A stretch of DNA of 64,000 bases from Choristoneura fumiferana (GCF_025370935.1 NC_133476.1:6767423-6831422); one strand, 5' to 3'; positions 1-12,595 are shown, numbered from the stretch's first letter. Translations and numbers: made by a program. The notes: generated by a model not told the origin, from the sequence alone.

Positions 1-1587
1 GCGAAAGTTTGCACGTGTGCGCCGCGTGATTGTTACTCTTTCACGCTATAAAATGGCTGGAAATATTTTGATGAAAGGTGTGTAAATAGCTTTAAGCTAT
101 GTAGCCATAAGGAAATATATATATAAGCTATTTTTATCCCCATATTTCCACCAGATCGGGATAGATTAAGCCGTGAATTTTTGCGCAGGCATTCTTTATA
201 AAATGTAGATGAAGATAACTACGTATTTTTTGGGAATTGCCATGGAAATCAAGTAAAGCTGAAAGAAAATACCAGGGTGTATTTCCTTTCAACTGTACCA
301 GTGACGCCGCGCGTAGACTAGTGATGTTTTAATTAAAGTAATTAACAGGACGTGAAATCAAAGATCTGAAGTGAGTACTATTTTTGAACGCTTTTTCTGA
401 CGAAAACTGCCTAATGCCTTGGTCTTGGCGTGGCGACATAATTCAGTAAACTCGGTGTAAATCATACATAATTTTACGGCCACTTAAAAAACCTGTAAAT
501 CTTTCCGTCTACAATTATTAAGTCTTTTAACGAGACTACGAAGAAATTACATTATAACAAATTACACAAGGGTTTCTTAAATTGGTATATTTTGTGTCTC
601 ATGGTCGTTATTTAGATAACTTATAATACTAAAACAATAAGGACGACTCGCATAAAATTTTAGTCACAAACTCATTGTAAGAAAAACCCAAACCACACTG
701 ATTTTAACAAATGCATTATTATTGCCCTGCATTAACTGAGCTTGGGACACTAATTTTGTATCACGATTTAAATTTCAGAATGTATAGTTTCCGTAAACGA
801 ATTCGACGCAGACGAAATTGCAGGTAAAAATAGTGCCTACTTGGTTCATTCTACTTTAAAATGCACATTATTTGCGAACAAAAAAGTGACTATATCAAAA
901 TAGTACCTTCAAATCAGGTTTTGGCTCAGGTTTAGCGGCAAGTATTCCAAAATATGCATTTTAAGCAGAGGCGTCGCTCGGAAACTTTACCCACTTACAC
1001 GTTCACAATGTCAGTTTAACCATCATCCTCTACACAAGAACATAAAGACACGGATAGTACGAAATAGCTTTATACATATAGGTTTCCCATCCATTATTGC
1101 TATCAATCAACCCAACTCTTATCAGTTCGCAGATGGAAGCCGATGCGTTGCGGCAAACTTGGCTTCTTAGCAATAAGCGCCGCGTGTGCGCACTCAAACT
1201 TTGGCCACACCATTCGACCAAGTTTTATTAAAGCCGAGGTGTTTATTAAAAAAGTATTGATTGCTATTGTGGCTTAGTTTTCTTAGAACAGAATATTAAG
1301 GCTGTAAATGGTCAGTGCCATCTTTAAGGGGGGCGACAGGCTTTTCTCACTTTGCCCACACCCCTTTGTTTGCACTGCGAGCTACAAGCAAGTGGGACAA
1401 AATCCCAGTAGGTAGTCCATACTTATTGCGGCGAGTGGAAACTGGGAAGGGTAGTGTGAACAAAGGGGGTGGGCAACTGGGAAAAACTCAGGGTGACTGG
1501 CCCAGCTGCCCGGAGTGCCCGGGGCCTCAGAATGTGGAAGGCGGCGCGCGCGCCAAACGTGGTTAAATTAGAAGATACCTAGTTTTT
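1..1587. other. intergenic, no gene recognised
   Basis: AT-rich sequence with no recognisable protein, RNA gene or named repeat. A GC-richer patch at about 1310-1565 is open on the plus strand for 83 codons. Its translation is low complexity, Gly/Pro/Arg-rich, and matches no family I know, so I do not call it a gene. Confidence 0.5.
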
Positions 1588-2178
1588 AGGGTTCCGAGGC
1601 CAAAATGGCAAAAACGGAACCCTTATAGTTTCGCCATGTCTCTGTCTGTCTGTCTGTCCGTCTGTCCGTCCGTCCGTCTGTCTGTCCGTCCGCGGCTTTG
1701 CTCAGGGAGGTCAATGCTAGAGAGCCATAGACGTAAAGTGGGGGTGATTTTTTTTTCTCATCCAATCCTATAGTGTGGGGTATCATTGGATTGGTCTTTT
1801 AAAACCATTAAGGGTTTGCTCAGACGATTTTTCGATTCAGTGATTTGTTTGCAAAATATTCAACTTTAAAGTGCAAATTTTCATTAAAATCAAGCGTCCC
1901 CCTCCCCTCTAAAATCTAAAAATCTAAAAATCTAAACCGGTGGGTAGAAAATTTTGAAAAAAATCAAGATGGTAGTAAGTAAGTATATCAAACTTTCAAG
2001 GAAAACTAAAACGGCTAAGTTTGCTTGAGAATTATTAGTTGTTTATGAGTCTAAACAGCAGCCTAAGGTATAAAGTATACCTAAACTTGGAAGATTCCGT
2101 ATAAATACGAAATCCTTAGAAAAATATTACTTAATTTTATATTTTGGGCGTGTCCGACACGCTCTCGGCCGGTTTTTT
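1588..2178 (+). repeat. TCTG-microsatellite interspersed repeat, copy A
   Basis: This is the longest of four copies of one family (others at 25292, 30309 and 56623). It starts GGTTCCGAGGCCAAAATGGC and runs into an array of TCTG/TCCG units. It continues through a body with a CATCCAATCCTATAGTGTGG-like segment and ends GGGCGTGTCCGACACGCTC followed by GGCCGGTTTTTT. The shared start and end show it is one dispersed unit of about 550-590 bp. No coding capacity is seen. The class is not assigned: there is no clear TIR, and no A/B box for a tRNA-derived SINE. Confidence 0.8.
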
Positions 2179-3529
2179 TACAATGTTTAACAGAAAAAAT
2201 ACATTTGATGTTATTTTCTTGTAAATTAACAACTTAACAAGATGTTTATAAAATAAACTTGACCAGCAATGTTTAGATTCAGCACACTGAAAAAATAGAA
2301 AATCTTTAAGAACTATTATTTTAAATAACCATTAGGTATTTTAAAACTTTTATTTTTATTTTGACACGCTTCCGTTTGAAAACATGATGATGAGGTACTA
2401 CTCAGCCAAAATGTAGTTTGAATTATTGCTCGGTGACCGCTTTGGTTGGACCAAGCAATTATGTCTACAAAACAATGGTAGGAAAACAAACAAATAAAAC
2501 CAGGCTAATTACACAGCTGTTGTTTTCAAAGCTTTTTATTACCAATATACTTTATAACTTTTCTCACCATTGTTTGACTCAATATTGAGCTGTTTTACTT
2601 ATCATTAATTAATCATGTGCATATAAGTTTCTAAAGCTTAAAAAAAAGGTTTACGGCATTAAAATAATAAATAAAAAATCGCCTAAGTGCGAGGTGGACC
2701 CCTACACTAAGGGTTCCGTACACTGTTAAAATCGGGCTTAAACCCTGCTAAAAAGCGTTCACGCCGCGGTATTGGGATCCCCATTTTTTATACTAGTTTT
2801 ATACTATGTTCGTTCAATATTACGGCTATATAATTATATCAGTAATAGCACACTCTGCAAAAATGCCATATGCCTGCTAATAACGATACAATACAAGATA
2901 ACAGCCCTGTGACCGGCGAACAAACAGACGTAGAGGCGTGTCAGAGGTGGGAGCATTATTGATGAAGTTCTATTGGAACCAGCAGAACCCCAAAAAATGT
3001 TTATGGTTTTGTTTGGAATATTTTTTGAACCTGGTACAGGTTCAACCAAGTTAGTAAAGTCACCAGCCCAGCAAACTGCCACGTCCAAAATATTGAAATG
3101 TTTTAGCTCTGTATAAAAACGACTTATCAATCATTGTGATGTCACGTGACGTTTGACTTTGTGTTGTGTTTTTGACTTTTACATCTTGTTATTGGACGTC
3201 CTTCCGTCCGCCCTCTTGCGCTCTAACTCTCGCAACTCTCGCATATTGTGTCGTGTCATAAACCTAAATCTGTTTGTATTTGGTGAATCATTGTAATATT
3301 ATTAAACAGCAAGTTCATCCTTTTGATCTCCGTAATTTTATTTGATGCCGCTACATCTTCTTTCGTTCCCTGGATCCACGCACTCTTGTAATAAAAAAAA
3401 CACATGTGTCAACCACTGTATATTTATAAATAAACACATGTTCATTTTCACATACAGGCCTCATTCTTTTATTCTCCGCTGTTCTTCTTGCTTATGCGCA
3501 AGGTAAGATAGAATATTTATCCCTATTTT
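2179..3529. other. intergenic, degenerate repeat remnants only
   Basis: AT-rich with no convincing exon. Around 2680-2735 a phrase like GTGCGAGGTGGACCCCTACAC followed by GGGTTCCGTAC resembles the edge of a common lepidopteran repeat but is too short to define. Nothing else is supported. Confidence 0.4.
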
Positions 3530-3640
3530 TAGGGTTCCTTAACTGACGAGTGAAAAACTGAACCCCATTAATGTCACTACGCTTTCTGTGTGTCTGTCAG
3601 TCTGTCTGTCTCATGAACCGTAATAGATACATAAATAGCT
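3530..3640 (+). repeat. short repeat fragment with TCTG units
   Basis: AGGGTTCCTTAACTG, then GAACCCC and a short TGTCTGTCAGTCTGTCTGTC array followed by a TCATGAACCGTAATAGATAC tail. It resembles the TCTG-bearing repeat of copy A in layout, but the flanking words differ, so it is probably a different, related family. Boundaries are approximate. Confidence 0.45.
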
Positions 3641-4826
3641 GAAAATTTGAACATAACTGTCAGTTACTCGTTTACACAAATTTAGGCAAATACATAAGAC
3701 ATATTACATATGTAAAAACGTTTGTTCTCAGGGCCGACCTGTAGCGGCTCTCACGAGTCTAGTGATGTGCTTAGGAGACTGTCGAGAAAAAACCTGCCCA
3801 AATCGCAACGAGGAGTATTACCATTAAAACAAAAAGTTACTTTGTCTCACGGAGTAAGCAAAATGCGATTTTGCTCACTGATTTCTCATAGCAAAACCTG
3901 CCTGTTGGAGCTAAGGTGAGAAAAAATTTAACGCTTTCAGTGAATTTACTCAATGATTCTCATTGTTTGCCTTATAGAAAAATATTTAAGTATTTAACAA
4001 TTATTATTTTCACATGTCTGTTTTTTTGAATAAAATATATCTATAATAACTTACCTAGTAATTTTATTGACAGCGTTAGTAAATAAACCTTTTTTTACAA
4101 GCTTACTGACTGCACGTTTCAGTATCTATGTGCTCAATTTTTCTACCATTTTGAAGTACAAAAAACGTTTAAGAAGAATATGACTAGTCTTAAAAGCTTG
4201 CAACATGATTGACGGCACAAATTCAGCGCGTCATTACAAAATTTTTAATCAGACCTTAATGAAATTTAAATGAAACTTTGGATATTATAGTTTAAAATAC
4301 CTACTGTCTATATTGTTTTTTACATCTTTATTAATCTACATAGTTAAAATATACAAGTCACATAAAATGAGATTGAAAAATAAAAATAAAAACAACATTA
4401 TGAAATGATGTTATCGCATAGTGGAAAACGGTAAAAACAGTGAAGTTTACTTGCACATAATTCGACAATTGGTTAATTCATACAAAACCGAGATAAAAGC
4501 CATGCGACAAAAGGCGACAACGTTCATTAGATACGCTCAATTGCAATCAACTGTCGCAAATAACTGCATTAACAGTTAATGACACTTTTATTGGAGTCTA
4601 TACAAGTTTGAAACGCTGGCAGTATCGCGAGACCGTGGAGACAACGCTAAACGAACGGCACGCGCCGACGTGACATCGTTATGGGCCAACGCAATTTTCC
4701 GTTGGTATCGGATCGGATACTTCAGTTAAATATTTTCACTGATGTAATAATAAAGGTAAAATAAATAAAAGTTATTGATTTGTTTATTGTGTACTAGCTT
4801 TTGCCCCCAACTTCTTCAACGGCGTA
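3641..4826. other. intergenic, nothing recognised
   Basis: No recognisable gene. A 65-codon open frame at 3722-3919 has no family signature and ordinary AT-rich flanks. The remainder is AT-rich with stops in all frames. Confidence 0.4.
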
Positions 4827-4969
4827 AAGCCGAGTTTAGACTTGCAAGAAAAATCGTGCAAGTTGCATTACATTGCGGCGCTCGATTGACCACTACAAAC
4901 TCACTGGCTTTACGGCCTCGCAGTGTAATGCAACTTGTACGATTTTTCTTGCAAGTCTAAACTCCGCTT
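4827..4969. mobile_element. fold-back MITE, family FB-1 copy 1
   Basis: About 143 bp with inverted arms of roughly 50 bp. The left arm (4827-4878) contains GAGTTTAGACTTGCAAGAAA and continues to a TGCATTACA phrase. The right arm (4921-4969) is its reverse complement with few mismatches. The loop is about 42 bp. A second copy lies at 63673-63805. There is no coding capacity. Arms this long around a short loop are typical of non-autonomous fold-back DNA elements; the superfamily is not assignable because no clear duplication is seen. Confidence 0.75.
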
Positions 4970-5446
4970 AACAAGGTAAGAACTTGTAGTTCATTGAAAT
5001 AAATAAAAAACAAGGCACTAAAAACTATTTAGGTGGCAATGATGGTTGTGACTTAGATTCGATTTTGCAGGATTCTTGCGTTTATTTTTGTTTGATCACA
5101 ACGTTGAAGTACTAAGTAAATTTGACTTTGTATTTTATCTACTTAATCGAACATATTTGATTATATTGTATCGAGTCTAGTCAAAAATCAATAGCGAAGC
5201 TGATTTTTTTTGGTAATGACTAGATTGCTATTACATTAAAGTAACACCTGAATCCATCAATAGTGTAGCCATATCGCACTCGGAATCAGGATCATTTTCA
5301 CTTTTTCTTTCAGTTAAATGACATTGGAGGAAAAGAGATGGTGAATGTCTTCGCTAGTGTCCGTGCGTTAGAAAATACAGCCTCGGTTGGAACTATGGCC
5401 TTATGAAGCGTTTACTAATTTCATCGCAAATGCTGAAATCCATACT

Positions 5447-5665
5447 ATACTTACTAATATTATAAATGTGAAAGTGTGTCTGTTTGTGTGTATGTTTGTC
5501 CGCCTTTCACGCCGTAACGGAGCGAGGAATCGACATGGTTTTTGGCATAGAGATAGTTTATGGGCCCGAGAATGACATAGGCTACTTTTTATCCCGGAAA
5601 AATGCACAGTTCCCGAGGGTACAGCGCGCGATAACCGAATACTACGCGGACGGAGCCCTGAGAAT
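5447..5665 (+). repeat. common lepidopteran interspersed repeat (TATTATAAATGTGAAAGT type)
   Basis: Begins ACTAATATTATAAATGTGAA and continues through a GTGTGTCTGTTTGTGTG stretch. Then come CATAGAGATAGTTTATGGGC, a ACATAGGCTACTTTTTATCC phrase and CGATAACCGAATACTACGCG. The same word order recurs at 49829-50030 and, inverted and partial, at 11895-12265. Open frames here in both strands arise from the repeat and are not host genes. Confidence 0.65.
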
Positions 5666-5739
5666 TCTGTCTTCTCCATAAACTGATTTCCCTCAAGTAG
5701 TTCCGTATCTTTATTCAGGGACACCTTTATTGGAACATT

Positions 5740-6180
5740 TCCTGAAGCTTGAATTAGAAATAGAAACATATTTTATTTGCATTAAATGTTGTTACAATAA
5801 ATGATGTTTACAATTAATTTAGGATTCAAACATTTAAACTTAAAAAGTCATGCAAATATTATTTTAATCGAACATGCCTATTTATATACAACATAACCTA
5901 AATTACAATTCATTCATATATTACTAAAATATTGTTTAAGGGAATAAAAACATTTTTCTGTAAGCCAACGGAACAATTGAGTTTTAAATTGGAGCTCTTT
6001 TATAGTCTCCGGTAAATTGTTGTATAGTTTTATGCACATGGCATAACTGTTTCTCCTTTTTATGTCCGTATGCATTGCTATCGAAACAATGACCTTGTTG
6101 TTTGTTATTCACGGCATGCAAAACCGAAACATCTATTCCGATCTGACCCTTAGCAATGGTAGAGAGGGAGTAATAGGACC
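5740..6180 (-). repeat. possible LINE 3' UTR remnant
   Basis: Starts with AGAAATAGAAACATATTTTATTTGC, the inverted form of an A-rich, AATAAA-like retroelement tail (similar to the edge at 23725). The rest is AT-rich and non-coding. Assignment rests mainly on this tail-like edge and is tentative. Confidence 0.3.
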
Positions 6181-6293
6181 TTTAAGATACTTTACGTAAT
6201 TAACTAACCAGGAGATGGTTAGCTATTTGAGGAAGTTATGGCTGTAGAAAATTAGTGAGGTCGGACTAGCTAAACTTACAGATGTAGTGGATA

Positions 6294-6455
6294 AAGCGGC
6301 GATTACACTGAACCATTCACCGCGTTCACCTAACGCGGTCGCCGAACTTTTCAAACTACTTATACTATTTAGGCGTCCTATACTACCGTGTTATATACAC
6401 TTTTGCGGTCGCCGCATGCAGCATGCGGCGAACGACTTAGTGTAATTGCCGCTTA
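6294..6455. mobile_element. fold-back MITE, family FB-2
   Basis: About 162 bp. The ends are inverted: AAGCGGCGATTACACTGAAC on the left against a right end GTGTAATTGCCGCTT. Matching continues inward through CACCGCG / CGCATGCGGCG. A small GCATGCAGCATGC palindrome sits near the right arm. No coding capacity. Confidence 0.6.
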
Positions 6456-6965
6456 ATGGTTTTCCATCGTATTTAACGGAAAAGTTGGTATTTATCGTGC
6501 TCTCACAATTAGATTCAGTACCCATCGTACATCGTAGCCGTAGGGGTAAGTTGCATCAAATTTGACACTAAATAATAAAGTTCCATATGAAAATGTCACT
6601 CATTTAATTAATTATTCTAATTGATTGACAATACGGTATTTGACAACTGTTGAATTTGCCATATCCTTTAAATTGTTATAAAAATACAGACAATGTTTAG
6701 CGAAGAGGAAAAAATATTCGGTTGAAAATTGGATTAAATTGCGATTTTTTCAAAAATCTAGTTATCTGTCTCTTTCTGAAACGCTTTTCTTTATGCAGCA
6801 AGTACTATGGCGTTACTATTAGCGTGTGACGTCACATGCAAGTAAGTCTTTATCTGTCTAATCTTGAATTACAAAAAATAGTCAAATACCGTATGCGGGT
6901 GACGTCGTATTCCGATTAAGATGCGACATTTCTTGAAAAGCTACTACAAAACTACATCTGTGGAC

Positions 6966-7033
6966 GTGGAGAGCCTTGGGGTAGTCCTATGTCCAGCAGT
7001 GGACGTCTTTCGGCTGACATGATGATGATGACT
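6966..7033 (+). mobile_element. LINE 3' end fragment
   Basis: GGAGAGCCTTGGGGTAGTCC, then TATGTCCAGCAGTGGACGTC and a (TGA)n-type ATGATGATGATGA tail. This is a decayed copy of the LINE terminus seen intact at 29596-29764, where the same words encode a YVQQWT motif before the stop codon. Confidence 0.65.
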
Positions 7034-8041
7034 ACATCTGTACCTAAGTACTAATTAAAATGTCAATGAAACTGTGGCCCAAGTTCAAGCTCGGTACTAG
7101 TATTTTGTGCCTAAGTCGTGACAGGCGTGTATAACCTATGAATATTCCATTTGTGTGCAAATTTAGGCGGCTTTTTGTCGCCAGTAAAACTCACTTCCTT
7201 ATAGTTTTTAGCAAAAAAACTGTACAATTATTAATAGCATATGCTGTATATTTATATAAAGTACGTTTCTATCATCGCACTTTTAGGTACGTGTGTACAA
7301 AATTTCATATCAATGAGCTGAGCAGCGTCTTAAGGATAAGCATGGACATATTTTCTTCAAATTTATTTTGATTTAGCAATAACAAAACAGATAGAAACTA
7401 TCATAAGTATATCTTGAACGATATTACTGCCAGTATTGCCACAAAACTCATCTCACCCGGTGGTCAAAACTTTAACTAATGCCCCAACTTCACTCAAAAC
7501 CGTTTATAGCAACAACAGTTATTAATCTCAACGTCTAATAAGTATACCAAAACGACTCTGGTTATAACAAACGACCGTGTTTAACCAAATATTGCTGTCC
7601 TTTCGATGTCGTTTTGAACGGTTTTGACTGTTACCAATGTCTAAACGTTTAGCGGCAATACTTCCCAATAGCGAAGCCGTCATCGGGTTAGATAAGTTTG
7701 TGGCACTGGGCGAGTTCTGGCACATGTCAGTTAACGTCCGCAGTTTGCTGTCTGTCATTATATAACTACGGTCATGTCCGCTGTCAGCGCGCCACGATTC
7801 CGCGCCGGCCATGAACTGAAATTATATTTCAAACGGACCCTTTCTTATATTTCCTGTCCATTGAGCCGATTGTACACAGTAGCATCTATACGAGCACGAG
7901 CTCCTTCTTATTCTACCACTGTGTTCCATGGCCGATTTGTTTTGTATTCCACCATTCTATTCCAGGCAATCTTTAAGTTTTTTCGGGTCTGATTGAATGC
8001 AGCAAAGTTCCCAATGTTAGGTATTGCTTTTTATTCATTTG
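7034..8041. other. intergenic, nothing recognised
   Basis: AT-rich. Several 60-95 codon open frames on both strands lack family signatures, and 7528-7812 (minus) overlaps 7774-7992 (plus) with neither convincing. No RNA gene or repeat boundary could be supported. Confidence 0.4.
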
Positions 8042-8284
8042 CAGGTGGTAGAACCTTGTGCAGGGTCCGCCCGGATCGCTACCACCATCTTGCTCACTAA
8101 TCCTGCCGTGAAGCAGCAGTGCTTGCACTGTTGTGTTTCGGCGTGGAGAGTAAGACAGCCGGTGATATTACTGGCACTTGAGGTATCCCATCCCCCTGGT
8201 GTTGCAGATGTCTAATGGCGGTGGTGATCTCTTACCATCAGGAGACCCACTTGCTCGTTTGCCATCCAATCGAATAAAAAAAAA
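8042..8284 (+). repeat. GCAGGTGGTAG interspersed repeat, copy 1
   Basis: About 243 bp from GCAGGTGGTAGAACCTTGTG to CCATCCAATCGAATAAAAAA. The same unit occurs at 23414-23690 (plus) and 62446-62713 (minus), with partial copies at 56176 and 59262. The A-rich end suggests retroposition, but I see no tRNA-like A and B boxes and no TIRs, so the class is left open. This copy lacks about 40 bp present in the copy at 23414, between GGTATCCCATC and CCCTGGTGTTGCAG. Short open frames within it are not genes. Confidence 0.8.
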
Positions 8285-9023
8285 TCAATGTTGTCAAAAT
8301 TGTTTTTATGTTTCTTTGTCTTCAAGTACTTATCAAATACTGACTCTCTTCCATGGTAGCTAATTATAATTTTTATTAAAGTTGCCCGAATGAAAATGTT
8401 TATTCTTTAAATTGGCCGCAAACACCCTGCAAAGGTATTTAATTTAGAACTTTAAGTTTATAATATATAGATAACAAAGATATTGGATTTCTAAAGATAT
8501 AAGTATAACGTTCTGGGTTCAACCGATTTTACCATTTCCCGCCAGGGAAAATCTCCAAATTAACTTGGAAAACTTGCTTCTTGCAAACGCCTGAGGACAG
8601 GTTCGAGGTACAAGTATCAATTCTTATTTTAAAGGCATACTTTCTACATACATATACAGCCAGAAACTCCTAAATCCATCGATATCGTACAACCTATAAG
8701 TGGAAATAGAAATGATTTGTTCTTGCACTTTATACAGACGAATACCATTTCTTGAAAGGATATGCTCTCCCCGTGGACGGTGAAAGAGCCCGTAACGATA
8801 AACAATAATATACAATACGAGCTTTAGTAATCTACCAAAGCAGAGGTAGAGGGAAGAGGGAAACCACAGGGGTGTCGAGTCAAACCCTACTATATCTAAA
8901 TAAATCGGAGCCTTCGTTTTATCGTATGTGCTCTGGTTATCTCATCGTAGTTTTCCACAACCTACCATATAAATATCACGTATCGAATTTCCGTTGGTGT
9001 AAAACGATTGTTTCAACAAAACT
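8285..9023. other. intergenic, nothing recognised
   Basis: AT-rich, no exon-like or RNA-like structure recognised. Confidence 0.4.
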
Positions 9024-9178
9024 AGAAGCTTTTCAACGTAAGTTGACTTATAATAAAAAGTTTTAAAAGATAACATATTTCGTTTGATTCCCTATTTTTA
9101 GAAATATCAATGTATTTCGTTTGATTCTCTATTTTTAGAAACTTTTCATCATATAAGTCAACTTACCTTGAAAAGTTT
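9024..9178. mobile_element. small inverted-repeat element with internal tandem duplication
   Basis: Inverted arms at 9024-9054 and 9150-9178 share the core AAGTTGACTTATA and flanking CTTTTCAA. Between them a 29-bp segment starting TATTTCGTTTGATTC occurs twice in direct orientation (9076-9104 and 9113-9141), differing at one base. No coding capacity. Confidence 0.6.
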
Positions 9179-9626
9179 ATAAAAAGATTAACATTTTGTT
9201 ACGCTGTTTAATTCAAATAGTTTTTCAGTAAACGTGTTGTTAATAAATTCAATCCGCGCAGCTCTACGTCTTATCTAATAGAATAACTGATAAAAACAAA
9301 CGAGTATTTACACCGTATTCATAACATAACCCAGCCTAAGCGGTCTTGCAACACAAATGTGATTTTAGTTTTGTTAGTTTAATATGTGAATAGAACATTA
9401 GGCCCTGCCACATAAAAACTACATTCTTCACATATTGCCGAACTTTCAATATTGACTTTCTAAGATCAATGAAAAGTTGCTTTATTACATTGTGTTTCTG
9501 GCTACGTATACAGATAAACGTCGGACCTTTGTCACACCTGATATATTGCGTTACACATGTATGTATTCAGTTTCTTAGGGCACTCGTTAAAGGTGTAAGT
9601 CGGATCCTTCCTACATTCCTGGAAAG

Positions 9627-9676
9627 GACAACCTAGGTTCACGCAATAGTGTACTATTGCGTGAAACTAGGTTGTC
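9627..9676. repeat. near-perfect 24-bp inverted repeat
   Basis: Left arm GACAACCTAGGTTCACGCAA, continuing TAGT (9627-9650), and right arm its complement with one mismatch (9653-9676), separated by only 2 bp. The tiny loop makes a microRNA precursor unlikely; a DNA cruciform or a collapsed MITE end pair is more likely. Confidence 0.8.
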
Positions 9677-11427
9677 TGTGGTGTACCACGTTATAATGGG
9701 ATCTAATTTATCTGTGCTTATCACTCTTTGTTCTCACAGTTACTGAGCAGAAAATAGTCTCAGTGAGGAATTGATTTAAAAAGCGTTACTTTATATTCCT
9801 TCTGGTTATTTTGGAATCGTCACAAAAGAGCTCGATTAAAGGCAGGCGTCAAATTACGAAAGTTTGGACGAATCTGAATTGTTATGAAATATCACCTCCA
9901 ATAAGATTTGAAGAAATCGTTTGAAGGTATAAAATTATAAAATAGCTTTGTATTTTTCATCTTTAAACCATGAGTAGTAGCTGTAAGATACACTTTGAGC
10001 GTACTTTTCCTTAGCAGTTCGCAGTATGAAAGATCAAGCAAACCGCTTGGTGCGGGCCACTGGAACGCTAACTACATAAGGGTGAAGACGCTCCCCCCGC
10101 CTGGAACGTTGGCAAAATGGAGATGGAGGAATCATCATGGATGGTCATGTAATGTAATACTACTAATATTAACGCCATTACCCTACTCGAAGTTTTAAGC
10201 CCTCTCGAAGTTGCAACTCTCATGCATGATCGTGGAAAAGCGATATCTGTGTATGTAGAGACTAGATTATGGACAAATAGCTTAATATTGATATTCAATA
10301 AAAGTTAAGCTACTGCAGCGACACGACAAGAAAATGCACTTTAGATCATTTACGAGTAGGTACGCTACAGTATCGCACTATTATCATCAACTTAGGTTAG
10401 CTAGCACAAATATTTATATTGTGTATTACCTGTTTTGCCACCTATTACTTAGTTAGTTTTTAATATATTATTTTTATTAGTTATGCGTAAGCCATACCAT
10501 GTTGCCCGAAATAAATGGTTTAATTATGGATTTTAAACACCTCTCTTTACCACAAGACAAATCTCATTGTATTATTATTAGGCATTATAGCTTATTCTTG
10601 TTTTTTACTCAAAATACAACATCAAAATCGACGAAAACACCGACTATATTGTCTAAATCTGGTCTAAATATAATACCCACTACGATTCCCGATGATTTAA
10701 AAAGCCTAGTTCGTTTTCCCGAGGGAATTAAAAGCCTAAAGGGTGGGAAGCTTGTGGGAATTTCTATAAATCTCTTCTTTTTTAATTCTGTGATATTCAA
10801 GGTAAATTTCTGCAAAATATCAAGTCTCTAAGATCCAGTTGATTGATATAGGTTGTACCCTCGAACCAACTGAATCGTGACCCACTGTGAAACCTTTTCG
10901 TACAAAAAGTCATATTTAGTGACATCGCATACTTGAAACGGGAATTTATAATGACACTTACTGTGAGAAAGTACTACATTGGGTCAGGAATAAAATGGTT
11001 TGACTGTACGTCGTCAGTCTTTCATGTCAGTCAGTCTTTATTTGTAGTTTTTATGCCAAAATTTAGAAAAAAAATGCCCAACTCCGGCCCCTGCCTTGAG
11101 AAGCATTTTTCTAAACAAAATACGAGTAGCAGGGTTATTTTACAGCGTCGATCGTGTTAGTTATTAATGACTTTGTGGGCAACAAGGGCTTTTTTTATAT
11201 CATTGATCAAGCTGTCAAAAGTTTCTATAAACTGTAACGTGTTCGATTAAATGGGTTTGCATTTCATGGTAACAAAAATACATCCTCGTGATGATTTTCA
11301 GCGGTGGCGGAATATAAAAAAAAGATGTTGAAGTTAGTAAGTTTGCATCTAAATAATTATTTTGAATTTACTCTCATTAGAAGGCTCTTACGTATTCTAC
11401 GACCTTTTCAAATTTTGATACTCTATA
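9677..11427. other. intergenic, no gene recognised
   Basis: No supported feature. The longest open frame here, 10499-10831 (plus, 110 codons), is Lys/Ser/Phe-rich with no family signature, has an equally open antisense frame, and sits in AT-rich sequence. I treat it as chance. Confidence 0.45.
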
Positions 11428-11564
11428 TCAACATCATCCCAGCCTATATACGTCACACTGCTGGGCACAGGCCTCCTCTCAGAATAAATAACAGAAGGCT
11501 TGGGCTGTAGTTCCCACGCAGGCCCAATGCAAATTGGGCACTTCACACACACGCACCATTAAAA
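11428..11564 (-). mobile_element. SINE (LINE-tailed family), 5'-truncated copy
   Basis: Read on the minus strand it carries the SINE body words CACTTCACACACACGCACC (inverted) and TTGGGCTGTAGTTCCCACGC (inverted), then GAGAGGAGGCCTGTGCCCAG and a TATATAGGCTGGGATGATG tail. The head with the Pol III boxes is missing. Related copies: 46224, 48888, 53175 and 54756. Confidence 0.75.
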
Positions 11565-11894
11565 TGCTTAGCAGATTTGTTTTATTGCATTGGTTGCATT
11601 GATTAGTTCTCAATTCGCATACTTTATGTACCTATAGGTACAATAAAAGTGTGGTAAACATTTTACGCATGTCGATGTATAATTTACGAAGCAACCATTT
11701 GAATTGCTCACGTGTTTATCGATGAATCTTTTGAATGGACGATGCAGGTAAAAATGTTTAGAGTAAGAATTAATAAACAATAGGGGCATTCACTTAGTCA
11801 GCATCGGTTCTGGAGGAGCGATCACGAGTCTAGAAATAACTTCGTTGTTATTTGTTTGTGTTTTATCCAATTTTTCTATTAATTTATGTTATAA

Positions 11895-12265
11895 CTAGTT
11901 TTTACCCGCTTCGCACACGTAAATCATTAGACTAGACTAGACTAGCTGAATTGAAATTTCGTGATTTTTTTAAATGTGAATGGGAATTCCCGAAAATGAA
12001 ATCGTGGTTTTCATTGACGTTACATTAAAAACAATCAATTCAAATTTCAGGCCTATAAGCCCAGCGGTTGTTAGTTATTTCAAGATTTTATCCATATCCC
12101 GTGGAAATAACGGAATAAAAAGTAGCCTATGTTTTATTCCAGATGTCCAGCTATCTACGTATCAAATTTAATTTAAATCCGTCCAGCCGTTTCAGCGTGA
12201 AAGAGTAAGAAACGTACACACTCGCTCACTCACAAACTTTCGCATTTATAATATTAAGCAGGATT
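11895..12265 (-). repeat. common lepidopteran interspersed repeat, long copy
   Basis: Runs from TAGTTTTTACCCGCTTCGCA through ATAAAAAGTAGCCTATGTTT, CCAGATGTCCAGCTATCTAC and GTCCAGCCGTTTCAGCGTG to a CTTTCGCATTTATAATATTA end, which is the inverted form of the start of the copy at 5447. No coding capacity; an open frame at 11980-12171 lies wholly inside it. Confidence 0.65.
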
Positions 12266-12595
12266 TAAAAGAAAATAACCTAAATCGCTTTTTTATGAAA
12301 ATGTCAAAACGGGGACTTTAATCACGCGGCTAAAGATTTAAAAAAAGCATTTTTTTCTCACGTGTAAAGCGCGAATGATTTTTGTCTCGAGCGAGAGTCT
12401 TCCATAATGTAGGTTATCGTTGCATAGGTCATTTGAAAACATTCACAAGGAAATGAAAATTCTGGTTTAAAGTCATTACAGTCAGCTAAAAGACTGTTAA
12501 AAGCTACCTAAACGCTAGGTGGGATTGAACATCAGTCCGTTAAATTAAAATTCAAAAACGCGGTATTCGAGTTTAACCTCAACCTAGAATACTTT

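Noticed and set aside
1315..1566. 83-codon GC-richer open frame
   Set aside because: Low-complexity translation, no motif, ends next to a repeat.
5401..5769. 122-codon minus frame
   Set aside because: Runs through an interspersed repeat present elsewhere in the window.
10499..10831. 110-codon plus-strand open frame
   Set aside because: No family signature, AT-driven composition, an overlapping antisense frame and no splice or promoter context.
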